Positions 54,986 to 63,667 of a stretch of DNA of 64,000 nt are shown here, one piece after another. The translations under genes and the position numbers were made by a program. Source of the stretch: Alphaproteobacteria bacterium (GTDB lineage: Bacteria > Pseudomonadota > Alphaproteobacteria > UBA6615). The DNA lies in contig JAJFJA010000015.1 of the NCBI GenBank assembly GCA_021774445.1, positions 124,001 to 188,000 of the forward strand, given 5' to 3'. Below the pieces are notes generated by a model. It ran no database searches, was not told the origin of the DNA, and was given only the letters and a program-made list of their open reading frames with translations. The stretch's first letter is position 1. Each line of letters starts with the position of its first letter.

Positions 54986-55867
54986 ATGACCGTAGCGATA
55001 CAAGATCTCGACTTCGAGGCACTGGCAGCCAAACAGCAAGTTGTCCAAAAAGGGGTGCCGGTCAAATTTATCTTCGCGATCTTTATCAGCGCCATCTGGC
55101 TGGTGCCGTTCTACTATCTAATAATTTCCGTCTTTAAGACGACGGAGGAATATTCGGTAAACCATCCATTGTCCCTGCCGAGCGGGATAACGCCGGTTTT
55201 CGGCAATGCCGTCGTTGCGTGGCAGCAGGCGAAAATGGGAGCGGGTTTGCTTAATTCCATGTTGTACGGTGTGGTTGGTGCGGGCTTGGCGGTGTTCTTC
55301 GCAGCGCTGGCATCCTATGGTCTTTCCAGGATTGATTTTAGGCGCAAGAATTTTTGGTTCATGTTGATCTTTGCGGGCACGGTGTTCCCGTTTCAGATGT
55401 ATCTGATACCGCTATTTTTTGGCTACCAAAAGCTTGGTATCCTGAATAGTCAACTTGGGATGCTCCTAATATACACCGCGATATGTATTCCATTCCCTGT
55501 TTTGGTTTTGCGGAACTATATGAATGGCCTCTCAAGGGAGATGGATGAAGCGGCACGGATGGACGGTGCCAAAGAGTTCAGTGTCTTTTGGCATATTATC
55601 TTGCCGAACTGCCGAGGCCCAATGACGGCAACCTTCTTGTTGCAATTCACTTGGATATGGAACGACCTGTTGTTCTCCACCGTTTTGGGGAATCGAACGG
55701 AGGTTCGATCGATCATGAATGCCCTTCAGGTGTTCCAGGGAAGTTACTCTTCTACGGGTCCGAACGTGGTGTTGACGGCAACCATAATCGCGAGCGTTCC
55801 TTCGGTCCTGCTGTTTTTCTTGTTGAGGCGGCATTTCATGGAAGGAATGCGGGTGTCAAGCATTTGA
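54986..55867 (+). CDS. Carbohydrate ABC transporter permease (MalG/UgpE-like)
   Basis: The 293-residue permease has six helices and the MalG-type EAA loop MDEAARMDGAKEFSVFWHII followed by LP. It completes the importer with the ATPase at 51591 and binding protein at 52720. The GntR gene begins 16 bases after its stop and is likely co-transcribed. Confidence 0.9.
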   Translation: MTVAIQDLDFEALAAKQQVVQKGVPVKFIFAIFISAIWLVPFYYLIISVFKTTEEYSVNHPLSLPSGITPVFGNAVVAWQQAKMGAGLLNSMLYGVVGAGLAVFFAALASYGLSRIDFRRKNFWFMLIFAGTVFPFQMYLIPLFFGYQKLGILNSQLGMLLIYTAICIPFPVLVLRNYMNGLSREMDEAARMDGAKEFSVFWHIILPNCRGPMTATFLLQFTWIWNDLLFSTVLGNRTEVRSIMNALQVFQGSYSSTGPNVVLTATIIASVPSVLLFFLLRRHFMEGMRVSSI

Positions 55868-55883
55868 TGATGGGAGTCTCGCT

Positions 55884-56621
55884 GTGAGCGCTGTTGTGAG
55901 GCCGCGAGTGAGTCCTGTGGGGGCAACCTCGCTCGCTGACTTGGTTTACGATCTCGTGCGTGATCAAATTATTACTTTCAAGCTCAAGCCGTTCGATGCC
56001 TTGTCGGAGAAGAAGGTGGCGGAAACGGTAGGTGTTAGTCGTACTCCAGTACGCGAAGCGCTGGCCCGATTGGCGACGCAACGTTTGGTGGATATCTATC
56101 CGCAGCGTGGGACGATGGTGTCACCGCTTCGTCGGATCGACTTGGAAAGTTCGCAATTCATGCGTGAGGTCTTGGAAGTTGGCCTTGTGAAGCGCGTTGC
56201 GGCACTAGAGAAGCGGGACGAGGTGGTCAAGAAGCTGCGAGCGGAGGTCGCCTTTCAGGAGGTCCTCGCGGATCTTGACGATGAGGTGCGCTTTTATGGG
56301 TCCGATGAGGCGTTTCATCGTGTGATCGCCGTACATGCCGGACTGCCGGGCATGTGGGAGGAAATTAGGCGGGCAAAAATACATATGGATCGATACCGGC
56401 ACCTAATGCTCGCGACGGTCGAAAGGAATGTTGGAGAGATCGCCGATCAACATGGCGCAATCATTGCGGCGATCGATGCCGGAGACGTCAAGGCGGCGGG
56501 GAAGGCGATGCGCACCCATCTACGTCGTGTTCTCAAATTTGTTGACGAGGTGACGGAGATCTATCCGGCGTATTTCGAGGCACCGGAAAATGATGTATCG
56601 CTGGTCGCGGTTACCGGCTGA
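55884..56621 (+). CDS. GntR family transcriptional regulator, FCD type
   Basis: The 245-residue regulator starts at GTG 55884. HTH region: KKVAETVGVSRTPVREALAR (residues about 43-62), then an FCD domain with SDEAFHRVIAVHAG and ADQHGAIIAAIDAGD, including metal-site His. It is the last gene after the sugar importer and before the sugar enzymes, and so probably represses both until a sugar acid binds. Confidence 0.88.
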   Translation: MSAVVRPRVSPVGATSLADLVYDLVRDQIITFKLKPFDALSEKKVAETVGVSRTPVREALARLATQRLVDIYPQRGTMVSPLRRIDLESSQFMREVLEVGLVKRVAALEKRDEVVKKLRAEVAFQEVLADLDDEVRFYGSDEAFHRVIAVHAGLPGMWEEIRRAKIHMDRYRHLMLATVERNVGEIADQHGAIIAAIDAGDVKAAGKAMRTHLRRVLKFVDEVTEIYPAYFEAPENDVSLVAVTG

Positions 56622-56717
56622 TTGTTGACAGAGAAATCGACCGCTAGAAACTGTTTTGCTTTCACCGCGACCTCAGTCATAAACGCTGCCGTAACATCGA
56701 CGGGATAAGATCGGAAC

Positions 56718-57713
56718 ATGACAGAACTTCCAAGGTTCGCGGCGCGCCTCAATTCGTTCGTGACCCGTCCTGAGTTGCACTGGCCGGGCAAAAACAGTGC
56801 GCCGACACCGCTCGAACTGATGGAACGGGCGGCCACGGTGCGTGGACTTTCGGCCGTCGACCTGAACTACCCGGACCATATCGGCAGCCTAGACGCTCGC
56901 GAGCTCAGCGCCCGGATCACCGACCTTGGTCTGGTCTTGAACGGGTTCGCCATGCGCTATTACAGCGATACTGAATTTCGGTCCGGTGCGTTCACCAATG
57001 CCGACCCGGCGGTTCGGCGCCGCAGTATCGATCTGACGAAGCGTGGCATCGATGCCGTCCGCGCCGCCGGCGGTGACTTGATGACGATTTGGCCGGGGCA
57101 GGATGGGTTCGACTATCCGTTCGAGGTGGATTATGCGCGCCTTTGGGACCTCGAGGTGGAGGGTATCAGGGCCGTCGCGGAGCACGACCCCGACTGCCTA
57201 ATTTCGATCGAATACAAACCGAATGAACCACGCTCCGTCTATATTATCCCAAATGTCGCGGCGACGTTGCTGGCGATCGATGAGGCGGGTTGCGCCAACC
57301 TCGGCGTGACTCTCGATTTGGGCCACGTATTTCAGGCTGACGAAAGTCCTGCGCTGGCCGCCGCCATGGTGAACCGCCGGAGCCGGTTGCTCGGCCTGCA
57401 TATGAACGACGGCTATGGAAAGCGCGATGACGGCCTGATGGTGGGTTCTGTTCACACCACCCAGACCATGGAGTTGCTGCGGCAAATTAGACGGGACGGG
57501 TACGACCGGGCGCTCTATTTCGACACCTTTCCGGATGTATCCGGGATGGATCCGGTGGCCGAATCAGAGGCCAACATCGCGACCATCGAAGGCATGTATC
57601 GGGCGCTGGACCGAATACCGGACGACGCACTCGACGCGGCGCTTGCCCGGCAAGATGCGGTTGCGGCGCACCGGATCGTGCAGCAAGCGATATTCGGATC
57701 CACGTCCGGCTAA
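56718..57713 (+). CDS. Sugar phosphate isomerase/epimerase family TIM barrel (xylose isomerase-like)
   Basis: The 331-residue protein has a TIM-barrel pattern with metal-binding acids in SIEYKPNEPR (Glu), VTLDLGHVFQ (Asp, His) and YFDTFPD (Asp). These are the usual places in the AP-endonuclease-2/xylose-isomerase superfamily. Distant L-rhamnose isomerase-type members fit the length. It should interconvert a keto- and aldo-sugar or epimerise one. Adjacent kinase and dehydrogenase genes fit, but the sugar is unknown. Confidence 0.8.
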   Translation: MTELPRFAARLNSFVTRPELHWPGKNSAPTPLELMERAATVRGLSAVDLNYPDHIGSLDARELSARITDLGLVLNGFAMRYYSDTEFRSGAFTNADPAVRRRSIDLTKRGIDAVRAAGGDLMTIWPGQDGFDYPFEVDYARLWDLEVEGIRAVAEHDPDCLISIEYKPNEPRSVYIIPNVAATLLAIDEAGCANLGVTLDLGHVFQADESPALAAAMVNRRSRLLGLHMNDGYGKRDDGLMVGSVHTTQTMELLRQIRRDGYDRALYFDTFPDVSGMDPVAESEANIATIEGMYRALDRIPDDALDAALARQDAVAAHRIVQQAIFGSTSG

Positions 57714-57761
57714 CGCGGACTTTGCCTTGCGCCAGTCCCGCCATAATGACGCTGTGCGTCG

Positions 57762-58706
57762 ATGACTCGTAACGACCGGCAGGTGGTCGTCCTGGGCAGC
57801 CTGCATTTCGACATTATGGTTCAGGCGCCGGATCGGCCGAAGAAGGGCGAAACGTTAGTTGGGTCGCGATGGTGGTCCAAAGTCGGCGGCAAAGGGTGCA
57901 ACCAAGCGGTTGCCGCGCGGCGTCATGGCGCCTCGGTGGCGATGATCGGCTGCGTTGGCCGTGATGATTTTGCCGATCGCCTGGTGGCTTATCTCAAAGA
58001 CGCGGATATCGACATTGGCCACATCCGGAGAACCGACGCCGCTGGTTCCGGCATGAGTGTGGCCATTGTCGACGACACCGGAGACTACGGCGCGGTGATC
58101 GTGTCCGGGGCAAATTTGTCGATGGATGAGAGCGATGTTCGGCGCGCAGGGCCGGCTATTGGCTCGGCGAAGATCTTGCTGTTGCAACATGAAGTGAGTG
58201 ACGTGGCTAACATCGCCGCGGCGCGGGCCGCGCGGCGGGATAGCGGTACGGTGCTCATGAACGCGGCGCCGGCTCGGGCCTTGGCGCCGGGGCTTGCCGG
58301 GCTTGTCGATATTCTTGTCGTTAATGCGGTCGAGGCCGACGCGATGGGCGTTGGGCCGGTGACGGACCTGAAGAGTGGCGCGGCGGCGGCGAAACGCTTA
58401 TTGGATGTCGCGCCGACGAGTATCGTCACGGCCGGTCCGTCAGGTGTGGCGGCAGTAACTGCCACGGCCGTCCACTCATTGCCCGGTAAATCGGTTACGG
58501 CGCTTGGCACCCACGGCGCCGGCGACGTGTTCGTCGGAGGGCTTGCCGCTCGGCTTGCGGATGGCGATGAGCTTGCCGTGGCCCTGAATTATGCCAATGC
58601 CGCCGCTGCGCTGCATGTCAGTTTACCGGAAGACCGGCAGGCACAGCTGACGAGGCCGGACGTCGAGAGAACGCTTCGAACGGAGGGGCCGCGGGACGTG
58701 GACTGA
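57762..58706 (+). CDS. PfkB/ribokinase family carbohydrate kinase
   Basis: The 314-residue kinase has the N-terminal GGKGCNQAVAARRHGA sugar site and the C-terminal THGAGDVFVGGLAARL with the catalytic Asp of GAGD. The Asp that normally opens the DTxGAGD motif is replaced by Gly (GTHGAGD), which is mildly unusual. It should phosphorylate a sugar or nucleoside from the importer and lies 48 bases after the isomerase gene. Confidence 0.87.
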   Translation: MTRNDRQVVVLGSLHFDIMVQAPDRPKKGETLVGSRWWSKVGGKGCNQAVAARRHGASVAMIGCVGRDDFADRLVAYLKDADIDIGHIRRTDAAGSGMSVAIVDDTGDYGAVIVSGANLSMDESDVRRAGPAIGSAKILLLQHEVSDVANIAAARAARRDSGTVLMNAAPARALAPGLAGLVDILVVNAVEADAMGVGPVTDLKSGAAAAKRLLDVAPTSIVTAGPSGVAAVTATAVHSLPGKSVTALGTHGAGDVFVGGLAARLADGDELAVALNYANAAAALHVSLPEDRQAQLTRPDVERTLRTEGPRDVD

Positions 58707-58757
58707 TCCTGCCGCGCTACAGGTGATTTCGGCGGTTTCGTGCCTCATCCCCCTCAG

Positions 58758-59780
58758 CTAGTGGTCCTCCTGCGGCTCATGGTCGACGACGACGACGGCG
58801 ACACAGTTTCCGGGTTCGACCCGGCCGGGTTGGCGGCGTGCGTACAGCCTGCCGGAACATTTGTAGTAGGCGGCAACCGGCAGGCGCGCGGGGTCATCGA
58901 GAAAATGCACTCGGCCCGCGGGCTCTCCCTGAGTGACGGCAGTGTCCTTTTCATGGAACGGTTCGAAGACACCTGCCGCCGGGGCATACACGTAGCCGGC
59001 AGCATCAGGCACGCGTACGACACGCCTTTGCCCCACCGTCGATTGCGGTGTCGCCGCAAGCTCCATCACACCGAGATGGGACAGCACATTTCGAACGCCG
59101 CGCCGGCCGATCTCGAGCGCGTCGAGCGAGACCGTGCCACCCCTGCCAAGCTCGGTGCCAACTGTGATCAGGCCGGCCCGTACGGCCGAGGCGGTGGAGG
59201 TACGCGTTTCGCCAAGATTGTTCAGCACCACGGTATAAGGTGCGCCGAAAGCCGACACGGCGGCCAGGTTCTTTTGCATAAGACCGGCGTCGCCGGATGG
59301 CTCGACGATGGCACTTGGCAGGATGTCAAGGGACGAGCCGCCGGAATGGAGATCCAAGAAGGCATCGGATAGGGGAAACAATATGTCGTGCACATAATGG
59401 ACGATCTGCTGGGTCATGGTGCCGCGCGGGTCGCCCGGAAAACAGCGGTTAAAATTGAGGCCGTCGATTGGCGAGGTGCGCCGCCCGGCCACGACGGCAG
59501 GCGTGTTGATAGCCGGTATGATAATCAACCGGCCCTGAATCTCCGCCGGATCGAGGTCGCGAATTATTTCGCCGAGGATGATCGGCCCTTCATATTCGTC
59601 GCCATGGTTACCGCCTTCCATCAGCACCGTCGGGCCGGTGCCGTTCTTGATCACCGCGATGGGGATCGGCATGACACCCCAGGCGTCTTCGTGGGGCGAA
59701 TGGGGCAAGTTCAATGTCGTTACTTGCTTGCCGTCGCGGTCGAAGTCGATATCGGTGATTATCGAGGATGGCGTGGTCAT
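58758..59780 (-). CDS. Succinylglutamate desuccinylase/aspartoacylase family (M14-like), DoeB-like deacylase
   Basis: The 340-residue zinc hydrolase starts at ATG 59780. Zinc ligands are expected in GGNHGDEYEGP (His, Glu) and LDLHSGG (His), and the substrate loop NFNRCFPGDPRGT has the typical N-R pair. The start SIITDIDFDRDGKQ and PIPIAVIKNGTGPTVL resemble DoeB, which removes acetyl from N-acetyl-diaminobutyrate in ectoine breakdown. No other ectoine genes are present, so a role in deacylating an amino sugar or other amide is also possible. It is the one leftward gene in this stretch. Confidence 0.82.
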   Translation of the reverse strand: MTTPSSIITDIDFDRDGKQVTTLNLPHSPHEDAWGVMPIPIAVIKNGTGPTVLMEGGNHGDEYEGPIILGEIIRDLDPAEIQGRLIIIPAINTPAVVAGRRTSPIDGLNFNRCFPGDPRGTMTQQIVHYVHDILFPLSDAFLDLHSGGSSLDILPSAIVEPSGDAGLMQKNLAAVSAFGAPYTVVLNNLGETRTSTASAVRAGLITVGTELGRGGTVSLDALEIGRRGVRNVLSHLGVMELAATPQSTVGQRRVVRVPDAAGYVYAPAAGVFEPFHEKDTAVTQGEPAGRVHFLDDPARLPVAAYYKCSGRLYARRQPGRVEPGNCVAVVVVDHEPQEDH

Positions 59781-59925
59781 GGGAACAGGCCTTTGTCTCA
59801 GTTTCCGCCCCCGGCCCAGGCGCAGGGAGACTTTCGCATGTCGCGTGAAATAGACTATCCCTGGCCGACCCGTTTTGTCACCTTGTGGGCCGCCTAGGAT
59901 TCGCAACGAAGGATGCTGATAGGCG

Positions 59926-60999
59926 ATGAGCAGAGGATTTGCCGATCTGCGTCAGATGTGGCCGATGCCGTCCGCGCCGCGGCCGATTACCATCATCGGC
60001 GCGGGTGGTGTCGTTCGTAGCGCCCATCTGCCCGCCTACGAGAAATGGCGCCTTCCGGTAGCCGGTATCTATGATCGCGACCATGACAGAGCGCGGGCGC
60101 TGGCGGCGGAATTCGACGTCCCGGTGGTTCATTCAAGTTTGGCCGAGGCGTTCGTTGCGGACGGGGGAAATGTCTTCGATATCGCCCTGCCGCCGCATGC
60201 ACTTGTCGATGTCTTGCCGCAGTTGCCGCGGGGCGCGACGGTATTGATACAGAAGCCGCTCGGCACCAACCTGGCCGAAGCGCGTGAGCTGGCGCGTATC
60301 TTGACCGAGAGGGAAGCGACGGCGGCTGTCAATTTTCAACTTCGCTTTACGCCGGCGATGGTTGCCGTCAGCGATGCCTTGGCAAAGGGTCTTCTCGGAA
60401 CACCGCTCGAGGTCGAGGTCCGGCTCGCCTGTCACAGTCCCTGGCAGGATTGGCCGTTCTTGCGTGACTTGGATCACGTTGAGATTCCGGCGCATTCCAT
60501 CCACTATCTGGACTGGATCAGGGCGGAGCTGGGGTTGCCGACGGCGGTGTACGCAAAATGCGTGCGTCACCCGGATCATCCGGACCTCAAAGACGCTCGT
60601 TCGAGCATCGTCCTCGACTATGGGGACAGTATTCGCTGCTGCCTCAATCTAAACCAGACCTACAAATGGGGCAGGCGGCATGAAGCGGCGACATTTCGTC
60701 TCGAAGGCACGAAAGGTGCGGCGGTCATCGGCCTGGGGTATCTCTTGCATTATTCGGGGGGCGCGCCGGAGAGCTTGAGCCTGGTCCATGAAGGCGGGGA
60801 TTGGAGCGACATCGACCTAGAAGGTGCGCGAATGCCGGATGCCTTTGCGGCCGTAATGGCTAACCTGCAACGGTATGCGGCCGGCGAAGATACGGTTCTG
60901 GAGACCGACATTTCCTCCAGTCTAGGTACCATGGCGCTGGTTGATGCTTGCGTACGATCGCACGATGCCAGTGCGGTCATTCATCTCGCGCCGGACTAG
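59926..60999 (+). CDS. Gfo/Idh/MocA family NAD(P)-dependent oxidoreductase
   Basis: The 357-residue protein has the Rossmann start ITIIGAGGVVRSAHLPAY, the EKP-like motif VLIQKPLGTNLAEARELA with the conserved Lys-Pro, and the catalytic-region HSIHYLDWIR. The family oxidises or reduces sugars and inositols, often at C-1 to C-3. It precedes the GH-like gene by 51 bases and likely acts in the same sugar route. Confidence 0.88.
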   Translation: MSRGFADLRQMWPMPSAPRPITIIGAGGVVRSAHLPAYEKWRLPVAGIYDRDHDRARALAAEFDVPVVHSSLAEAFVADGGNVFDIALPPHALVDVLPQLPRGATVLIQKPLGTNLAEARELARILTEREATAAVNFQLRFTPAMVAVSDALAKGLLGTPLEVEVRLACHSPWQDWPFLRDLDHVEIPAHSIHYLDWIRAELGLPTAVYAKCVRHPDHPDLKDARSSIVLDYGDSIRCCLNLNQTYKWGRRHEAATFRLEGTKGAAVIGLGYLLHYSGGAPESLSLVHEGGDWSDIDLEGARMPDAFAAVMANLQRYAAGEDTVLETDISSSLGTMALVDACVRSHDASAVIHLAPD

Positions 61000-61050
61000 G
61001 TTTAGTGTGGTTCTAACTTACAACGACGATGCGACGGCGAGGAAATTAAC

Positions 61051-62724
61051 ATGACGGACGGGATTGAACTCAGCGGCCGCGTCTGCATCGAGGGCGGCGA
61101 CAGGTTTCCACATTCGGTGCGGCGGCTGAAAAGTAGTCTCTCGGCCATCGACTGGCACCGTGGCCCGGTCGACCAGAATGCACGGGTTCCGGTGCTGCGG
61201 CTGCAGGAAGACCGAGGTTTGCCGGAGGGGGCGTTCAGAATAGATGCTGATCGCGGCGACGAGGGTGGTCCCGTCGTCACGGTCGCGGGTGGGCCGTTCT
61301 CCGGCGTCATCTATGGCGTCGATGAACTGCTCAAGCGGGGGCAGACAAGCGGCGGTCGGCTCAGGGTCGAGGCCGAGGCCATCGAGATGAGGCCGGGCCT
61401 GGCATACCGAACATTTTGGACTTGGGATCACTCGACCAACTGGGAACTGTCGCAAATCGGGCATCAGGAGATCGGCGTTTTCAACCCTTACGGCAAGCCG
61501 CCATCCGGTTTTCTTGCCGACTATAAGCGCTTGGTCGACTATTGCAGCCTCAACCGGATCGCGGCGGTCGTTATCTATGGCTTCCTGCGCGATAGCCACG
61601 GTGGGATCGAGAGCGCTCAGGCGCTATGCCGCTATGCCAACGAACGCGGCGTGCGCATTCTCCCCGGCATCGCCATCGGCGCCTATGGCGGGGTTTATTG
61701 GGAGGGCGAGCATCGCTATAACCTCGCGACCTGGCTCAAGGCCAATCCGCAATTCGCCTGCACTATGGAGAAGGGAGTCGGCTTCCAGCTCGAGGATCTG
61801 GCGTTTCCGCTGAGTTTCCCGCGCTCCGACTACACGGTGTCGGCATGTCCGTCGGCGCCGGAGACGATGGATTGGATGACGGAGGCCGTGTCCTGGCTCG
61901 CCGAGACCTTCGAGATCGGCGGCATCAACATCGAAAGCGGTGACTACGGCGTCTGCGGTTGTGACCGCTGTGTGGCTCGGCGCGAGGACCGCGAGGCGGC
62001 GGTGCGGCGCCAGGCGGACACCGGGGAATCCTGGTCCCATGTCGACATGGCGGACAATTTTCCGCGCTTGTTTGACGCCGCCAAGTCCAAGCGCGACGAT
62101 CTGTGGCTATATAGCGAACTGCAATGGGACAACCTGTTGGATTCGGCGGCCCATGCGACGACCGCGTCCCTGCCGCCCGGCGGCATTTATCAGCACACCG
62201 CCAACAAGTCTTACTGGAGCAAACTCAAGCGCGAGCTGACGGCCGAGTATGTGGGCCGCTTGCCGACCCAGCCGAACGTGCTGCGTTGCCAGTTTGCCTG
62301 CCAATGGAACGGTGATGAGCGCACGGAGCGGTATGCCCTCAACGCTAAAACCTTTGCCGAGATGGCGCAAAAGAGCCAGGCGGTCGGCATGCAGGGCCTG
62401 ACCGTATGGGGCGAGCCGTCGCCCTATTACGCTACCGTCGAAATCAGCTATCTGGCATTCGCGCGGTTTTGCTACGAACCGACGTTGACTTGGGACCGGT
62501 TCCTCGATGAGGACGTTGCGCCATTGCTTGGGGGGCGTGCGGCGGCGGACCGCTTCCTCGAGCTCGCCAGTGAACTTGATAACAACGCCGCGCTGCCCGC
62601 GGCGCGGCTGGCGGAGATGCGCCGCATCGTTCTGGAAGCGGCACAGGCCGGCGAGGGGGGTAGTGCGCGGCGTTGGTTTACGCTGCACGACCAAATCGCC
62701 CGGCGCGAGTATATGGGGCGCTGA
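61051..62724 (+). CDS. Large glycoside hydrolase-like protein with CxCxxC cluster (GH20/GH67-type N-domain)
   Basis: The 557-residue protein begins with a region (to about 100) ending in FSGVIYGVDELLKRG, like the N-terminal domains of alpha-glucuronidases and hexosaminidases. A TIM-barrel body (RPGLAYRTFWTW to about 480) follows. A cysteine cluster C302-G-C304-D-R-C307 resembles that of DUF4838-type proteins. No signal peptide is seen, so it is cytoplasmic. Acidic candidates include those in NIESGDYG and YSELQWDN. I do not recognise a characterised family; a hydrolase for an imported oligosaccharide or glycoside is inferred. Confidence 0.7.
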   Translation: MTDGIELSGRVCIEGGDRFPHSVRRLKSSLSAIDWHRGPVDQNARVPVLRLQEDRGLPEGAFRIDADRGDEGGPVVTVAGGPFSGVIYGVDELLKRGQTSGGRLRVEAEAIEMRPGLAYRTFWTWDHSTNWELSQIGHQEIGVFNPYGKPPSGFLADYKRLVDYCSLNRIAAVVIYGFLRDSHGGIESAQALCRYANERGVRILPGIAIGAYGGVYWEGEHRYNLATWLKANPQFACTMEKGVGFQLEDLAFPLSFPRSDYTVSACPSAPETMDWMTEAVSWLAETFEIGGINIESGDYGVCGCDRCVARREDREAAVRRQADTGESWSHVDMADNFPRLFDAAKSKRDDLWLYSELQWDNLLDSAAHATTASLPPGGIYQHTANKSYWSKLKRELTAEYVGRLPTQPNVLRCQFACQWNGDERTERYALNAKTFAEMAQKSQAVGMQGLTVWGEPSPYYATVEISYLAFARFCYEPTLTWDRFLDEDVAPLLGGRAAADRFLELASELDNNAALPAARLAEMRRIVLEAAQAGEGGSARRWFTLHDQIARREYMGR

Positions 62725-62751
62725 CCTTACGCGCGCGCCGGGTTTGGGCGG

Positions 62752-63651
62752 CTAGAACCGGTAGATGCGGTGGGCATTGCCGGAGAACATTGCCGTCCTC
62801 TCATCGCGGGAGAAGTGGCGCGTGATCGCGCTGAGAACGCGCAGCCACTCGGCGAATCCAATGTGCAGGTTGGCGACCGGATAGTCGGAGCCGAAGACGG
62901 TCCGGGTCGGTCCGAAGCAGTCGATGCAGTGAAGAACGATCGCGCGCAGGCTGTCGAGCGTCCATGCTGGGTCGTAGGCGACCGGGTCCGATATCTTGAC
63001 GATAACGTTCGGGGCGCTGGCCAACAGACGTATCCCATCGCGCCAGCGTGCCATGCCGTCGGCATCGCGATCCATCGGGCTGCCACAATGGTTCAGGACG
63101 AACACAGTGTCGGAAAATTCGGCGGCTAAGCGAAAGGCCTCTGCTGCTTGCCATGGTGAAATCATGAGTTCGAAGTGCAATCCCAACTTGCTGAGCCGTG
63201 CGAAATGGCGGCGGAATAGCGGGTCATCCATACGGGTGTTGGAGTCGACGCGCGTCCATGCGGGGTCCGGGTGCCAGGTCAGTATGTCCCGTACGCCGAC
63301 GACATCATCGAAGGCAATCTGTTGCTCCAGCATGGATTCCGCCCGGGGGTCGAGCAGCGGCACGTGGACCACGAGCCGGTCGCCAACACCTTTCGGACGG
63401 TTGAGTCCGGTCAACCAGGCGGTTTCTGCGACCGGATCGTCGGGGCGCCAGTTGGCTTCGATGTGAACGCTGGCGACGATGCCGGCGGCCTTCGCAAGTG
63501 GTTCGTAGTCGGCGGGCAAATGACTCTTGCGCAGCGCCCCCAACCCGTCATCCGTCGGCGCCGGTGCGAGCCAGGGATGTACGCCCAGCGCATAGTCCCA
63601 GAGGTGGAAATGGGTGTCGATGATGGGACCGTCGAAAATCGCGTCGGACAT
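62752..63651 (-). CDS. Amidohydrolase family 2 (COG3618) protein, sugar lactonase-like
   Basis: The 299-residue protein has the metal motif IIDTHFHLWD near residue 10, PLLDPRAESM, NHCGSPMDRD and the late catalytic Asp in VFGSDYPV. COG3618 enzymes include L-fuconolactonase and L-rhamnonolactonase, which open sugar lactones made by dehydrogenases such as the Gfo/Idh protein at 59926. It is 16 bases upstream of the permease stop, with both genes leftward, so it belongs with a second sugar transporter operon. Confidence 0.87.
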   Translation of the reverse strand: MSDAIFDGPIIDTHFHLWDYALGVHPWLAPAPTDDGLGALRKSHLPADYEPLAKAAGIVASVHIEANWRPDDPVAETAWLTGLNRPKGVGDRLVVHVPLLDPRAESMLEQQIAFDDVVGVRDILTWHPDPAWTRVDSNTRMDDPLFRRHFARLSKLGLHFELMISPWQAAEAFRLAAEFSDTVFVLNHCGSPMDRDADGMARWRDGIRLLASAPNVIVKISDPVAYDPAWTLDSLRAIVLHCIDCFGPTRTVFGSDYPVANLHIGFAEWLRVLSAITRHFSRDERTAMFSGNAHRIYRF

Positions 63652-63667
63652 GTCGGAGCGGGCGGAC

